This document shows, piece after piece, positions 20,974-28,893 of a DNA stretch of 64,000 nt (position 1 is its first letter; each line of letters starts with the position of its first letter). The DNA is from JAEUJM01 sp044221555. GTDB taxonomy: Bacteria; Actinomycetota; Acidimicrobiia; Acidimicrobiales; DATDAH01. The stretch covers positions 86,197-150,196 of the forward strand of contig JBGAOY010000012.1 of NCBI GenBank assembly GCA_044221555.1, read 5' to 3'. The position numbers and the translations under genes were made by a program. The notes under the pieces were generated by a model. That model was not told the DNA's origin. It did no database searches and was given only the letters and a program-made list of their open reading frames with translations.

Positions 20974-22518
20974 TCATCGCCCCTCTGCGGCCGACGCCGC
21001 GATCAGGTAGACGATCCAGAGGGCGAGTGTCACGTACCCGATGATGATGCCGGCCAGGGCGAGGCCGTCGCCCGTCTGGGCACCACCGGACCCACGGATC
21101 TCCTTGCGAGCCAGGTGGCCGGTGATGGGACCGATGATGCTGCCGATGCAGAACAGGCTGAGCACAGTGCTCGACAGGAGCGACACGAGGGCCAAGGTGT
21201 TCGTTCGGGGCCTGGTGGGCATGGTCGGTGAGCCCCACGGCGGAGCCGCCGGTTGGGGTCCGGTCGGTGGGGGCGTGTAGGGCGCCGACGGCTGCAGTCG
21301 AGGGGGCGGAGGGCGGTAGGGGGCGGCGGGCTGGGGCCCGGTGGGGAACGGCGGGCGGTACGGTGCCGCCGCCGCCGCTTGAGGCCCGATGGGTGGCGGT
21401 GATGACGTGGACGGGGGGGATGGTGGCGGCGGGTGGTGCGGGCCCGGCCTGGGTGGTGCCGAGGCCGCAGGTGGAGGTGGTGCTGCCGCGAGCATGTTCG
21501 GTAGGGGCGTCAGCTCGGTGGGGCGGACCTGGTCCGGCCCACGCGTCGCCCCTCCGTCGGCCAGGGCTCGCGAGGGGTGCACGATGGCCTCGGGCGCCGG
21601 CGGATCCGGCCGGAGCTGCGGTGGCAGCGACAGGTGGTGCGCTACCGTCGAGGAAGGCACCACCACCAGATCGCTGCGGCCCAGCCAACCTGTGTCCCAT
21701 ACCTCGTTGCTGGCCTTGGCCAGGTCGATCCCGAAGGCTTCGGCTGTGGGGTAGCGGCTCGACTGCTCACGCTCGATGGCCCGCATGGCACACGCGGCGA
21801 GCGGCGCTGGCACCTGCGGGGCGACGTCGGACAATGGGATGGGATCCTGGTGCGCGTGCGCGTACAGGGTGGCAAGGGCGGTGTCCCTTGGGGTGAATGG
21901 GAGACGCCCACTCAGGAGCTCATAGAGCACCGTCCCGATCGCGTACACATCGGTGGCCGGGCCGAGGTGATCACCCACCGCCTGCTCGGGGGAGATGTAG
22001 GTGGGCGTGCCGAGCACTTGGCCGGCGACGGTGGCCATGGTCTGGCTGCCGCCCAGCACCTTGGCGATGCCGAAGTCGGCGACCTTCAGGGTCCCATCCT
22101 TGGAGTACAGGAGGTTCTGCGGCTTGATGTCACGGTGCAGCACCCCGAGGCCGTGGGCATAGCTGAGCGCGGCGCAGGTGGCGAGGGTCGCCGCGCACGA
22201 CGCCTGCATGGACCGGCCCTGGGTCACGAAGCGGTCCCAGAGGGAGCCGCCGTCGAGTCGCTCCATCACCAGTAGGCAGATGTCGTCGTGCTCGACGAAA
22301 TCGTGGACCGCGAGGATGTGTGGATGGTTGAGCGAGGCGACCAACCGGGCCTCGGCGCGGAAGCGGTCGCGCACGTCGGTGTCCGCCGCGAACGCGGGAG
22401 GGAGTCGCTTGACCGCGACCTCGCGGCGAAGGTCGCGGTGGTGAGCGGCGTAGACGACACCCCACGCGCCCCGGCCCAACTCCTCGCCGATGTCGTAGCG
22501 GGGCAACGCCGCCGCCAT
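20974..22518 (-). CDS. Membrane-linked Ser/Thr protein kinase with DUF4190-like tail
   Basis: About 514 residues. The Hanks-type kinase domain (about 1-265) has a GRGAWGVVYAA glycine loop, VAVKRL lysine, catalytic HRDIKPQNLL, metal-binding DFG, and the activation-segment end GTPTYISPEQ. A long Pro/Ala-rich linker follows (about 290-430, repeats such as PYRPP and PTGPQPAAP). Two C-terminal transmembrane segments (LALVSLLSSTVLSLFCIGSIIG and GLALAGIIIGYVTLALWIVYLIA) around GHLARKEIR resemble DUF4190. Unlike PknB it has no extracellular PASTA domain. ATG 22518 is a conservative start; GTG 22539 has a better-placed purine-rich site (GGACGGGGG). It ends convergent with the CrtI-like gene. Confidence 0.88.
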   Translation of the reverse strand: MAAALPRYDIGEELGRGAWGVVYAAHHRDLRREVAVKRLPPAFAADTDVRDRFRAEARLVASLNHPHILAVHDFVEHDDICLLVMERLDGGSLWDRFVTQGRSMQASCAATLATCAALSYAHGLGVLHRDIKPQNLLYSKDGTLKVADFGIAKVLGGSQTMATVAGQVLGTPTYISPEQAVGDHLGPATDVYAIGTVLYELLSGRLPFTPRDTALATLYAHAHQDPIPLSDVAPQVPAPLAACAMRAIEREQSSRYPTAEAFGIDLAKASNEVWDTGWLGRSDLVVVPSSTVAHHLSLPPQLRPDPPAPEAIVHPSRALADGGATRGPDQVRPTELTPLPNMLAAAPPPPAASAPPRPGPHHPPPPSPPSTSSPPPIGPQAAAAAPYRPPFPTGPQPAAPYRPPPPRLQPSAPYTPPPTGPQPAAPPWGSPTMPTRPRTNTLALVSLLSSTVLSLFCIGSIIGPITGHLARKEIRGSGGAQTGDGLALAGIIIGYVTLALWIVYLIAASAAEGR

Positions 22519-22696
22519 GATGGCTCGGTCATCGCCCACCAGTGCCAACCCCCGTCCGAGTCACGCGAGCAGGGACCATACCATCAGCCCTCGGGCGGCC
22601 TGGCGAGGCAATTCGCGTCAGTCCGGGAGGGCCCGGCCGGCGTCGGTGGCCTCGTCCGGGTGGTCTGGCTCCGTGTGCCGGAACGAGGGTCGGCGG

Positions 22697-23575
22697 CTAC
22701 CAGCGGATGCCGATGGGGTTGACGCTGGGGAGGACGCCGCTCTCGGCGACGGCCTTCGCCAGGGGGCGCAGCAGGCCGTGGAGGCGCTCGGTGTCGGCGG
22801 CGCCCAGCGCCCGCCAGGGCGCGAGGTCGGTCTGGTCGGTGCACAGCTCGATGGAGTCGCGCAGCGAGCGGCCGGCGTCGGTGGCCTCGTCGGGGCGGCC
22901 GGGGACGAGCAGGCCCCGCTCGGTGAGGCCCGTCTCGGCCGACGCCCAGTCGTCGTCGGTCCAGCCCCGGGCCGGCTGGAGCAGCGAGCGGGGCGGGCCG
23001 CCGCAGGCGGTGGCCAGCACATGGGCCTGGCCGCCGTCGACGTTGGCGGCCAGCAGGGCGGCGTTGTGGCCGTCGCCGCGGAACTCGCGCAGCAGGGTGA
23101 GGGCCTGCCAGAGGACGAGGTGCGGCGCCGCCGGCCAGTCGAGGTCGAGGTGGGCGGCGAAGAACGTGCGGCCCGCCACGGGCGCGGCGTCGGCGGCCCG
23201 GCGGGCCAGGTCGGCGGCCTCGCGCACCTCGGCGCCGTCGAGCAACGAGGGGTCGTCCAGCGTGGATCGCAGCGCCGCGTCCATGCCTTCCAGGCGGGCG
23301 GCCCAGGCGTCGGCCGGGGCGGTGGTCGTCCAGATCTCGGGCACGAGGTGGGCCACGAAGGCCGGCGCGAAGTTGTAGAAGGCGGCGGTGACGACGGGGG
23401 CGCCCACGGGCCCGAGCGGCGCCGCCCGGGTGGCGAAGTAGCCCCGCCAGAACCCTCGCAGGCCGGCGTCGGCCCACGCTGCCACCGACTCGGTGGCGAA
23501 GTAGCCGAGGGCGTGGACGGGCTCGCCGACCGCCCACATCCGCCGGGCCGTGGTGGCGTCGAGTGCGGTGCTCAC
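22697..23575 (-). CDS. SCO6745-family protein
   Basis: A 292-residue protein beginning VSTALDATTARRMWAVGEPVHALGYFA, then GLRGFWRGYFATRAAPLGPVGAPVVTAAFYNFAPAFV. This opening is characteristic of the actinobacterial SCO6745 family, which has a helix-turn-helix-like fold and no established function. A DGHNAALLAA motif and the ending NPIGIRW are also typical. GTG 23575 is preceded by TAGCGT at a 7-base spacing, suggesting a leaderless message. It is divergent from the toxin-antitoxin pair, the starts being only 69 bases apart. Confidence 0.75.
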   Translation of the reverse strand: MSTALDATTARRMWAVGEPVHALGYFATESVAAWADAGLRGFWRGYFATRAAPLGPVGAPVVTAAFYNFAPAFVAHLVPEIWTTTAPADAWAARLEGMDAALRSTLDDPSLLDGAEVREAADLARRAADAAPVAGRTFFAAHLDLDWPAAPHLVLWQALTLLREFRGDGHNAALLAANVDGGQAHVLATACGGPPRSLLQPARGWTDDDWASAETGLTERGLLVPGRPDEATDAGRSLRDSIELCTDQTDLAPWRALGAADTERLHGLLRPLAKAVAESGVLPSVNPIGIRW

Positions 23576-23582
23576 CGCCCCG

Positions 23583-23588
23583 ACGCTA
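23583..23588 (-). promoter_or_regulatory. Leaderless -10 element of the SCO6745-family gene
   Basis: TAGCGT on the minus strand, 7 bases before the GTG at 23575. It lies in the 69-base divergent spacer shared with the toxin-antitoxin operon. Confidence 0.45.
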
Positions 23589-23628
23589 CGCGCCTGGTGC
23601 TGCCTCCCTCGACCGGCATCAGTAGATC

Positions 23629-23644
23629 GGACTAGACTTAGTCC
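23629..23644 (+). promoter_or_regulatory. Palindromic operator embedded in the leaderless promoter of the toxin-antitoxin operon
   Basis: GGACTA (23629-23634), GACT and TAGTCC (23639-23644) form a perfect 6-bp inverted repeat ending directly at the ATG (23645). Inside it, TAGACT (23633-23638) sits 6 bases before the ATG, the position of a leaderless -10. An operator overlapping the -10 and transcription start suits autorepression by the antitoxin-toxin complex. Confidence 0.6.
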
Positions 23645-23890
23645 ATGATCGTCAACATGCACGAGGCCAAGACCCACCTGTCGCGCCTCGTGGCTCGGGC
23701 CGCCGCGGGCGAGGAGATCATCCTCGCGAAGGCCGGCACGCCCATGGCCCGCCTCGTCCCCTACCGAGAGGACGACGGGCCGCGGCCGCTCGGCCTCCTC
23801 GGCGGCACGGTGTGGATCGCCGACGACTTCGACGACACCCCGGCCGAGCTCCTCGATGCGTTCGAGGGTGCCGACGGCGAACGTTCGTGA
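23645..23890 (+). CDS. Phd/YefM-family antitoxin
   Basis: An 81-residue antitoxin. MIVNMHEAKTHLSRLVARAAAGEEIILAKAGTPMARLVPY is the canonical Phd/YefM N-terminal DNA-binding fold (V-N-x-H-E-A-K-T-x-L-S-x-L). The acidic, disordered C-terminus (DDFDDTPAELLDAFEG) matches the toxin-wrapping segment that ends in a helix. The start sits directly after a palindromic operator. Its TGA overlaps the toxin GTG in a GTGA junction, so the two are translationally coupled. Confidence 0.9.
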   Translation: MIVNMHEAKTHLSRLVARAAAGEEIILAKAGTPMARLVPYREDDGPRPLGLLGGTVWIADDFDDTPAELLDAFEGADGERS

Positions 23891-24264
23891 ACCTCCTGCT
23901 CGACACCCACGTCCTGCTCTGGGCCCTCGACCAGCCAGAGCAGCTCGATGGGACCGCCCGGGAGGCGATCCGGGACGCCCGGAACCGGGTCGTCGTGAGC
24001 GCGGCGTCGGCCTGGGAGATCGCCATCAAGCGCGGGCTCGGCAAGCTCCGGTTCGAAGCGGACCTCGGCGCGGTGCTCGACGCGGTGGGGTTCGACGCCC
24101 TGTCCATCGGGTTCGAGCATGCCCGGGTCGCCGGCGAGCTGCCCGGCGTCCACCGCGATCCGTTCGACCGCATGCTGGTCGCACAGGCACAGATCGAGGC
24201 GCTCACCCTCGTCACCCGAGACGTGGTCTTCGCCCGGTACGACGTGCCCACCCTGCCGGCGTAG
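23887..24264 (+). CDS. vapC: VapC-type PIN-domain toxin
   Basis: A 125-residue PIN-domain ribonuclease. VNLLLDTHVLLWAL carries the first catalytic Asp, SAASAWEIAIKRGLGKL the conserved Glu, and HRDPFDRMLVAQAQIEALTLVTRDVVF the two later Asp residues. This 'DTH-LLW ... WEIAIK ... DPFDRMLVAQA' pattern is the COG3744 branch that normally pairs with Phd-like antitoxins, as here. It would cleave RNA when the antitoxin is degraded. The GTG start overlaps the antitoxin stop by 4 bases; TAG 24262 lies 12 bases before the aguA start. Confidence 0.92.
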   Translation: MNLLLDTHVLLWALDQPEQLDGTAREAIRDARNRVVVSAASAWEIAIKRGLGKLRFEADLGAVLDAVGFDALSIGFEHARVAGELPGVHRDPFDRMLVAQAQIEALTLVTRDVVFARYDVPTLPA

Positions 24265-24276
24265 CAAGATGGCGCC

Positions 24277-25329
24277 GTGATCCTGGGTGAGGGAGAGCCG
24301 GGGGCGTCGACGCCCCACACCGACGGGTTGACCATGCCGCCCGAGTGGGCACCGCACGAGCGTTGCGTGATGGCGTGGCCGGCGCGGGCGTCGATGTGGG
24401 GCGACCAGTTCGCCGCGGCCAAGGACGACCACGCCGAGATCGCCCGCACCATCTCCCGCTACGAGCCCGTGCTGCTTGTGGCCCGGCCCGGAGACGGCGG
24501 GGAGGCGAGCGCCGCCTGCGATGCCGGCAGCTACGACATAGAGGTGGTCGAGTGGCCCATCGACGACTCGTGGGCACGCGACATCGGCGCCCTCGTGGTG
24601 GCCGACGACGCCGGCCGGCGGGCGGGGGTCGACTTCGCCTTCAACGCGTGGGGTGAGAAGTTCGCCCCCTACGACGAGGACGCCCGCTTCGCGGAGCGCA
24701 TGTGCGCCCACCTGGGGCTGGAGCGCTACGAGGCCGACCACCTGGTGCTCGAGGGTGGCTCGGTGTGCGTGGACGGCGCCGGCGGCGTGATCACCACCGA
24801 GCAGTGCCTGCTCCACCCCAACCGCAACCCCGACCTGTCGAAGGACCACCTCGAGGCCGAGCTCGAGTCGTGGCTGGGCGTCGAACGGGTGGTGTGGCTG
24901 CCGTTCGGCCTGGTGGAGGACGCCGACACCGACGGCCACGTCGACAACGTGGCCGCCTGCGTCGGACCGAACGTGGTCGTGGCCCAGACCACCGCCGACC
25001 GGCGCAATCCCAACTACGGGCGCCTGCACCGCAACGTGGAGATGCTCGAGGCCGCCGGCTACGAGGTGCGCCCCATCGACGTGCTCCCCTACGCCGAGGT
25101 GGGGGGCGAGACCGTGGTGGTGCCGCCCACCAACTTCTACCTGGCCAACGGCGCCGCCATCGTCCCGGTGACCGCCGGCGCCGACCTCGACAAGGCCCTC
25201 GACGCCGTGCAGTCGGCCATCCCCGACCGCGAGGTGGTCGGCGTGCCCGGCACCGTCCTCGCCTACGGCGGCGGCGGCGTGCACTGCATCACCCAGCAGG
25301 TGCCGGCGGCGGGGTCGGCGACGCCATGA
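24277..25329 (+). CDS. aguA: Agmatine deiminase
   Basis: A 350-residue guanidino-group hydrolase converting agmatine to N-carbamoylputrescine. MPPEWAPHERCVMAWPAR, EVVEWPIDDSWARDIGALVV and LVLEGGSVCVDGAGGVITTEQCLL are family signatures. The catalytic His lies in DTDGHVDN and the nucleophile is C337 in GGGGVHCITQQ. GTG 24277 is preceded by CAAGAT at a 6-base spacing, a leaderless layout. The next gene encodes the enzyme for the following step, so the pair makes putrescine from agmatine. No arginine decarboxylase is in the window. Confidence 0.95.
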   Translation: MILGEGEPGASTPHTDGLTMPPEWAPHERCVMAWPARASMWGDQFAAAKDDHAEIARTISRYEPVLLVARPGDGGEASAACDAGSYDIEVVEWPIDDSWARDIGALVVADDAGRRAGVDFAFNAWGEKFAPYDEDARFAERMCAHLGLERYEADHLVLEGGSVCVDGAGGVITTEQCLLHPNRNPDLSKDHLEAELESWLGVERVVWLPFGLVEDADTDGHVDNVAACVGPNVVVAQTTADRRNPNYGRLHRNVEMLEAAGYEVRPIDVLPYAEVGGETVVVPPTNFYLANGAAIVPVTAGADLDKALDAVQSAIPDREVVGVPGTVLAYGGGGVHCITQQVPAAGSATP

Positions 25330-25349
25330 GGGCGCCCGCCCGGCGAACC

Positions 25350-25389
25350 GGCACCGGATTTCGGTGCCCTGGCACCGAAATCCGGTGCC
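25350..25389. repeat. Intergenic palindrome family A, copy 3 (variant)
   Basis: A perfect 19-bp stem: GGCACCGGATTTCGGTGCC (25350-25368), CT, and its reverse complement (25371-25389). It keeps the core of copies 1 and 2, but the loop differs and the flanks have changed from GGTTCT/AGTTCG to GAACCG/AGAACG. It lies between aguA and aguB. Confidence 0.85.
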
Positions 25390-25435
25390 AGAACGAAGGG
25401 GGTGCGGGCGATCGTCATCCGGGAGGGTGTCGGCA

Positions 25436-26386
25436 ATGAGCGAGGCCATCCACCTGCTCACCGCAACCGGTGGGGTTCCCGAGTCGCCGGCGCGGGTCGA
25501 CCCGCCCGCCCGCTCGCCGTTCCGCATCGGCGCGGTCCAGCACCGCTGGCATCCCGACCCCGACGACCACCGGGCGGCCCTGGCCGAGGGTGTGCGCATG
25601 GCCGCCGCCGAGGGCGCGCAGCTCGTGTGCCTCCAGGAGCTGACCCTGTCGCCCTACTTCGCCATCACCGCCGACGGCCCCGCCGTGGTGGGCGCCGAAC
25701 CCGAGGCGCTGCCCGGCGGGCCGACCCACGAGTTCGCCGCGACCATGGCGGCCGAGACCGGGGTCCCCGTCCACGCCTCCCTGTACGAGGCGCCGGCGTC
25801 CGGCGAGGCCGCCGCCGGCGGCCTCGGGTTCAACACCGCCATCGTCGTCACCCCCGACGGCGAGCTGGCGGCGCGCACCCGGAAGCTGCACATCCCCGTC
25901 ACCGCGGGCTACTACGAGGACAAGTACTTCCTGCCCGGCGACGGGGGCTACCCCGTCGTGGCGCTGGGCGACGCCCGCTTCGGCTTCCCCACCTGCTGGG
26001 ACCAGTGGTTCCCCGAGCTGGCCCGGGCCTACTCGCTGGCCGGCGCGGAGGTGATCGTGTACCCCACGGCCATCGGCAGCGAGCCCGATCACCCGGGGTT
26101 CGACACCCAGCCCCTGTGGCAACAGGTGATCACGGGCAACGGCATCGCCAACGGCACCTTCATGGTGGCGGTGAACCGCATCGGGGTCGAACCGCCGCTC
26201 ACGTTCTACGGCTCGTCGTTCGTCAGCGACCCCTACGGCCGGGTGCTCGTGCAGGCGCCCCGCGACGAGCCGGCGGTGCTGGTGGCCGACCTCGACCTCG
26301 ACCAGCGCCGCGACTGGCTCGACCTGTTCCCCTTCCTCACCACCCGCCGCCCCGACACCTACCGGCCGCTGCTCGACGGCGCCTGA
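25436..26386 (+). CDS. aguB: N-carbamoylputrescine amidase
   Basis: A 316-residue carbon-nitrogen hydrolase of the nitrilase superfamily, converting N-carbamoylputrescine to putrescine, CO2 and ammonia. The triad is visible: Glu in VCLQELTLSPYFA, Lys in RKLHIPVTAGYYEDKYF and Cys in FGFPTCWDQWFPELARAYSLAGAEVIVYPTAIG. The start ATG 25436 has GGGAGGG (25421-25427) 8 bases upstream. It has an N-terminal extension of roughly 30 residues before FRIGAVQHRW. The assignment as AguB rather than another amidase rests partly on adjacency to aguA. Confidence 0.92.
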   Translation: MSEAIHLLTATGGVPESPARVDPPARSPFRIGAVQHRWHPDPDDHRAALAEGVRMAAAEGAQLVCLQELTLSPYFAITADGPAVVGAEPEALPGGPTHEFAATMAAETGVPVHASLYEAPASGEAAAGGLGFNTAIVVTPDGELAARTRKLHIPVTAGYYEDKYFLPGDGGYPVVALGDARFGFPTCWDQWFPELARAYSLAGAEVIVYPTAIGSEPDHPGFDTQPLWQQVITGNGIANGTFMVAVNRIGVEPPLTFYGSSFVSDPYGRVLVQAPRDEPAVLVADLDLDQRRDWLDLFPFLTTRRPDTYRPLLDGA

Positions 26387-26394
26387 CCCCCGTT

Positions 26395-26437
26395 CTCGAC
26401 GACATGGCGCGCGGAATGCGCGCGGCGGGTCGTCGAG
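26395..26437. repeat. Palindrome family B, copy C (degenerate), after aguB
   Basis: CTCGACGAC (26395-26403) and GTCGTCGAG (26429-26437) flank GCGC-rich inner arms. The same element, better preserved, follows the CoA-transferase gene at 59881-59958 and 60023-60100. It starts 9 bases after a stop codon and may act as a terminator. Confidence 0.7.
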
Positions 26438-26492
26438 TTCGTCGGATCGCGGCGCCGGCGGGGGCTCGGGCGCGCCGTGCGGGGCGCCTCGG

Positions 26493-26498
26493 TACTGT
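26493..26498 (+). promoter_or_regulatory. Leaderless -10 element of the dienelactone hydrolase gene
   Basis: TACTGT, exactly 6 bases before the ATG at 26505; no Shine-Dalgarno sequence stands in that gap. Confidence 0.5.
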
Positions 26499-26504
26499 CT
26501 GGGC

Positions 26505-27203
26505 ATGGCGCAGACAGTGGAATTCGCATCCAACGGCAACACCGCGTCGGGGTACCTGGCGGTGCCCGAGGGCGGCAGCGGGCCGGGCCTCCTGGTCATC
26601 CAGGAGTGGTGGGGCCTCAGCCAGAGCCTGAAGGACGTGGCCGACCGGCTGGCGGCGGCGGGCTTCGTGGCCCTGGCGCCCGACCTCTACCACGGCGAGT
26701 TGGCCGACCCCGAGCACCAGGAGATGGACAAGGCCGCCGAGCTCATGAACGCCCTGCCCCCCGACCGGGCCGGGCGCGACATGAGCGGTGCGGTCGACTA
26801 CCTGGCGGGGCTCGACGCCGTCACCGGTGACGGGATCGGCGTGGTGGGGTTCTGCATGGGCGGGATGCTCTCGCTGATCATCGCCGCCAACCGGGGCGAC
26901 ACGATCAAGGCCGCGGTGCCGTTCTACGGCTTCCCCTCGGGCGACGCCGAGCCCGACTGGTCGGGCCTCACCGCCGTGGTGCGGGGCCACATGGCCGAGA
27001 ACGACGACTTCTTCGGGCCCGACGGGGCCCACGCCCTCGAGGCCAAGCTGCAGGGCCTCGGCAAGGACGTCCAGCTCACGGTGCACCCGGGCACCGGCCA
27101 CGCCTTCATGGGCCCCCACAACGCCCTGGGCACCCTCGACCAGCAGTTGGCCGACCGGATCTGGCCCGAGGTGATCGCCTTCCTGCACGGCGAGTTGGGC
27201 TGA
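26505..27203 (+). CDS. Dienelactone hydrolase family alpha/beta hydrolase
   Basis: A 232-residue alpha/beta hydrolase. LLVIQEWWGLSQSLKDVADRLAAAGFVALAPDLYHGE is the typical DLH opening. The nucleophile motif is VVGFCMGGMLSLI, with Cys as in carboxymethylenebutenolidase. The later Asp (MAENDDFFGPDGA) and His (HPGTGHAFMGP) complete the Cys-His-Asp triad. It lies between the putrescine genes and the aminotransferase, on its own apparent leaderless promoter. No aromatic catabolic genes are nearby, so the substrate is unknown. Confidence 0.9.
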   Translation: MAQTVEFASNGNTASGYLAVPEGGSGPGLLVIQEWWGLSQSLKDVADRLAAAGFVALAPDLYHGELADPEHQEMDKAAELMNALPPDRAGRDMSGAVDYLAGLDAVTGDGIGVVGFCMGGMLSLIIAANRGDTIKAAVPFYGFPSGDAEPDWSGLTAVVRGHMAENDDFFGPDGAHALEAKLQGLGKDVQLTVHPGTGHAFMGPHNALGTLDQQLADRIWPEVIAFLHGELG

Positions 27204-27294
27204 CGCAGGGCCGCAGGGCCGCAGTACCGCAGTACCGCAGCACCCGTCCGCCGACCGGCGGTCCACGGGAACCAGCACGTCCGGGGGGACACCG

Positions 27295-28632
27295 ATGACC
27301 GATCACGCCGCAACGGCCACTGCCGACGGGCTGGCCGCCGCCACGGTGCCCCACCTGACGACGGAGCTGCCCGGGCCGAAGGCCCGCGAGTGGCTGGCCC
27401 GCGACGCCGCGGTGGTCAGTCCGTCGCTGGCCCGCGTCTACGACCTGGTCCCCGCTCGGGGCGCCGGCTGTGTGATCGAGGACGTCGACGGCAACCGCTT
27501 CCTCGACTTCAACGCGGGCATCGCGGTCACCGCGACCGGCCACTGCCACCCCGAGGTCGTCGCCGCGATCGAGCATCAGGCCCACCTCCTGCTGCACTAC
27601 TGCGGCAGCGACTGGGCGATGCCCGGGTACACCCAGGTGTGCGAGCGCCTCGCCGCCTCGGTGCCCATCGAGGGCCCGTCGCGGGTGTTCCTGGCCAACT
27701 CGGGCACCGAGGCGGTCGAGGGAGCCATCAAGCTGGCCCGCGCCGCCACCGGCCGCCCCAACGTCATCGCCTTCCTGGGCGCCTTCCACGGCCGGTCGCT
27801 CGGGAGCCTCTCGCTCACCGCCAGCAAGGCGATGTACCGGGGCGGCTTCGGCCCGCTGCAGTCGGGTGTGTACCACGCCCCCTACGGGGTGCCCGGCCAC
27901 ATCGAAGACGTCATCTTCCGGCACCTCACCGTGCCCGACGACGTCGCCGCGATCATCGTCGAGCCGCTGCAGGGTGAGGGTGGCTACCTGGTGCCACCGC
28001 CGGGCTGGATGGCCGAGCTCCGCGCCCTGTGCGACCGCCACGGCATCGTGCTGGTGGCCGACGAGGTGCAGTCGGGTGTGGGTCGCACCGGGACGATGTG
28101 GACCATCGAGCAGGACGGCGTGTCGCCCGACGTGGTGCTGGCCGGCAAGGGGCTGGCGTCCGGCCTGCCCCTGGCCGCGGTGATCGGCAGGGCCGACCTG
28201 TTCGCCGCACCGCCGGGTGCCCCGGCGGCACCGTCGCCCGGAGCCGGGGGGTTCGGGCCGGGCCGCCACGGCTCGACCTTCGGCGGCAACGCCGTGGCCT
28301 GCGCCGCGGCGCTGGCCACCCTCGACCTGGTCGAGGACGGTCTGATGCAGAACGCCGCGGCCGTCGGTGCCCACCTCCGGTCTCGGCTCGCGGCGGTGGC
28401 GACCGCCCATCCCGACCAGATCGTCGACGTGCGGGGCCGGGGCCTGATGATCGGCATCGAGCTCGTCGACCACGCCGCCGCCGCCGCCCTCGAGCAGGCC
28501 TGCTTCCACCGTGGCCTGCTGGTGCTCACCTGCGGGCCGGCGGCGGTGCGGATGGCCCCACCACTGGTCGTCACCGAGGCCCAGGCGGACCTGGCGGTGG
28601 ACATCGTCGCCGACGCGCTGGCTGCCTCGTGA
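27295..28632 (+). CDS. Class-III PLP aminotransferase (4-aminobutyrate/putrescine-type)
   Basis: A 445-residue fold-type I aminotransferase. VIEDVDGNRFLDFNAGIAVTATGHCHPEVV, VFLANSGTEAVEGAIKLARAATGRPNVIAFLGAFHGRS, and VLVADEVQSGVGRTG with the PLP lysine K285 in LAGKGLASGLPLAAVIGR are class-III signatures close to GabT. The start ATG 27295 has GGGGGGAC upstream, after a small array of GCAGGGCC/GCAGTACC repeats (about 27206-27243). Downstream of aguA-aguB it could transaminate 4-aminobutyrate or putrescine; that is inference from position. Confidence 0.88.
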   Translation: MTDHAATATADGLAAATVPHLTTELPGPKAREWLARDAAVVSPSLARVYDLVPARGAGCVIEDVDGNRFLDFNAGIAVTATGHCHPEVVAAIEHQAHLLLHYCGSDWAMPGYTQVCERLAASVPIEGPSRVFLANSGTEAVEGAIKLARAATGRPNVIAFLGAFHGRSLGSLSLTASKAMYRGGFGPLQSGVYHAPYGVPGHIEDVIFRHLTVPDDVAAIIVEPLQGEGGYLVPPPGWMAELRALCDRHGIVLVADEVQSGVGRTGTMWTIEQDGVSPDVVLAGKGLASGLPLAAVIGRADLFAAPPGAPAAPSPGAGGFGPGRHGSTFGGNAVACAAALATLDLVEDGLMQNAAAVGAHLRSRLAAVATAHPDQIVDVRGRGLMIGIELVDHAAAAALEQACFHRGLLVLTCGPAAVRMAPPLVVTEAQADLAVDIVADALAAS

Positions 28633-28789
28633 CCCGGCGCCCCGGGCGGGTGCGGGCGTAGGCCGACGCAGGTTCGGTCACGGTCTCTGGGCGGTGCACG
28701 GCGCTGGGTCACGCTCGGACGTGTCCACGCCGCCTTCGCCGCCGCCCGCGACGCGCAGGTCCGTTGCGAGCACGCTGTCTGATCGCTTC

Positions 28790-28812
28790 GGGCGGCGACG
28801 GCGCCGCCGCCC
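28790..28812 (+). terminator. GC-rich hairpin after the aminotransferase gene
   Basis: GGGCGGCG (28790-28797) and CGCCGCCC (28805-28812) form a perfect 8-bp stem. No U-tract follows. The remaining 28633-28893 holds no gene, only short GGTGAC repeats (about 28843-28865). Confidence 0.35.
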
Positions 28813-28880
28813 TTCCGCACGAAGACCCGCCCGTACCGTCGGCGACGGTGACGGTGACGGTGACGCCGGATGTCCGCACG

Positions 28881-28886
28881 TAGGGT
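28881..28886 (+). promoter_or_regulatory. Leaderless -10 element of the SDR gene
   Basis: TAGGGT, 7 bases before the ATG at 28894. Confidence 0.45.
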
Positions 28887-28893
28887 TCGCCGG

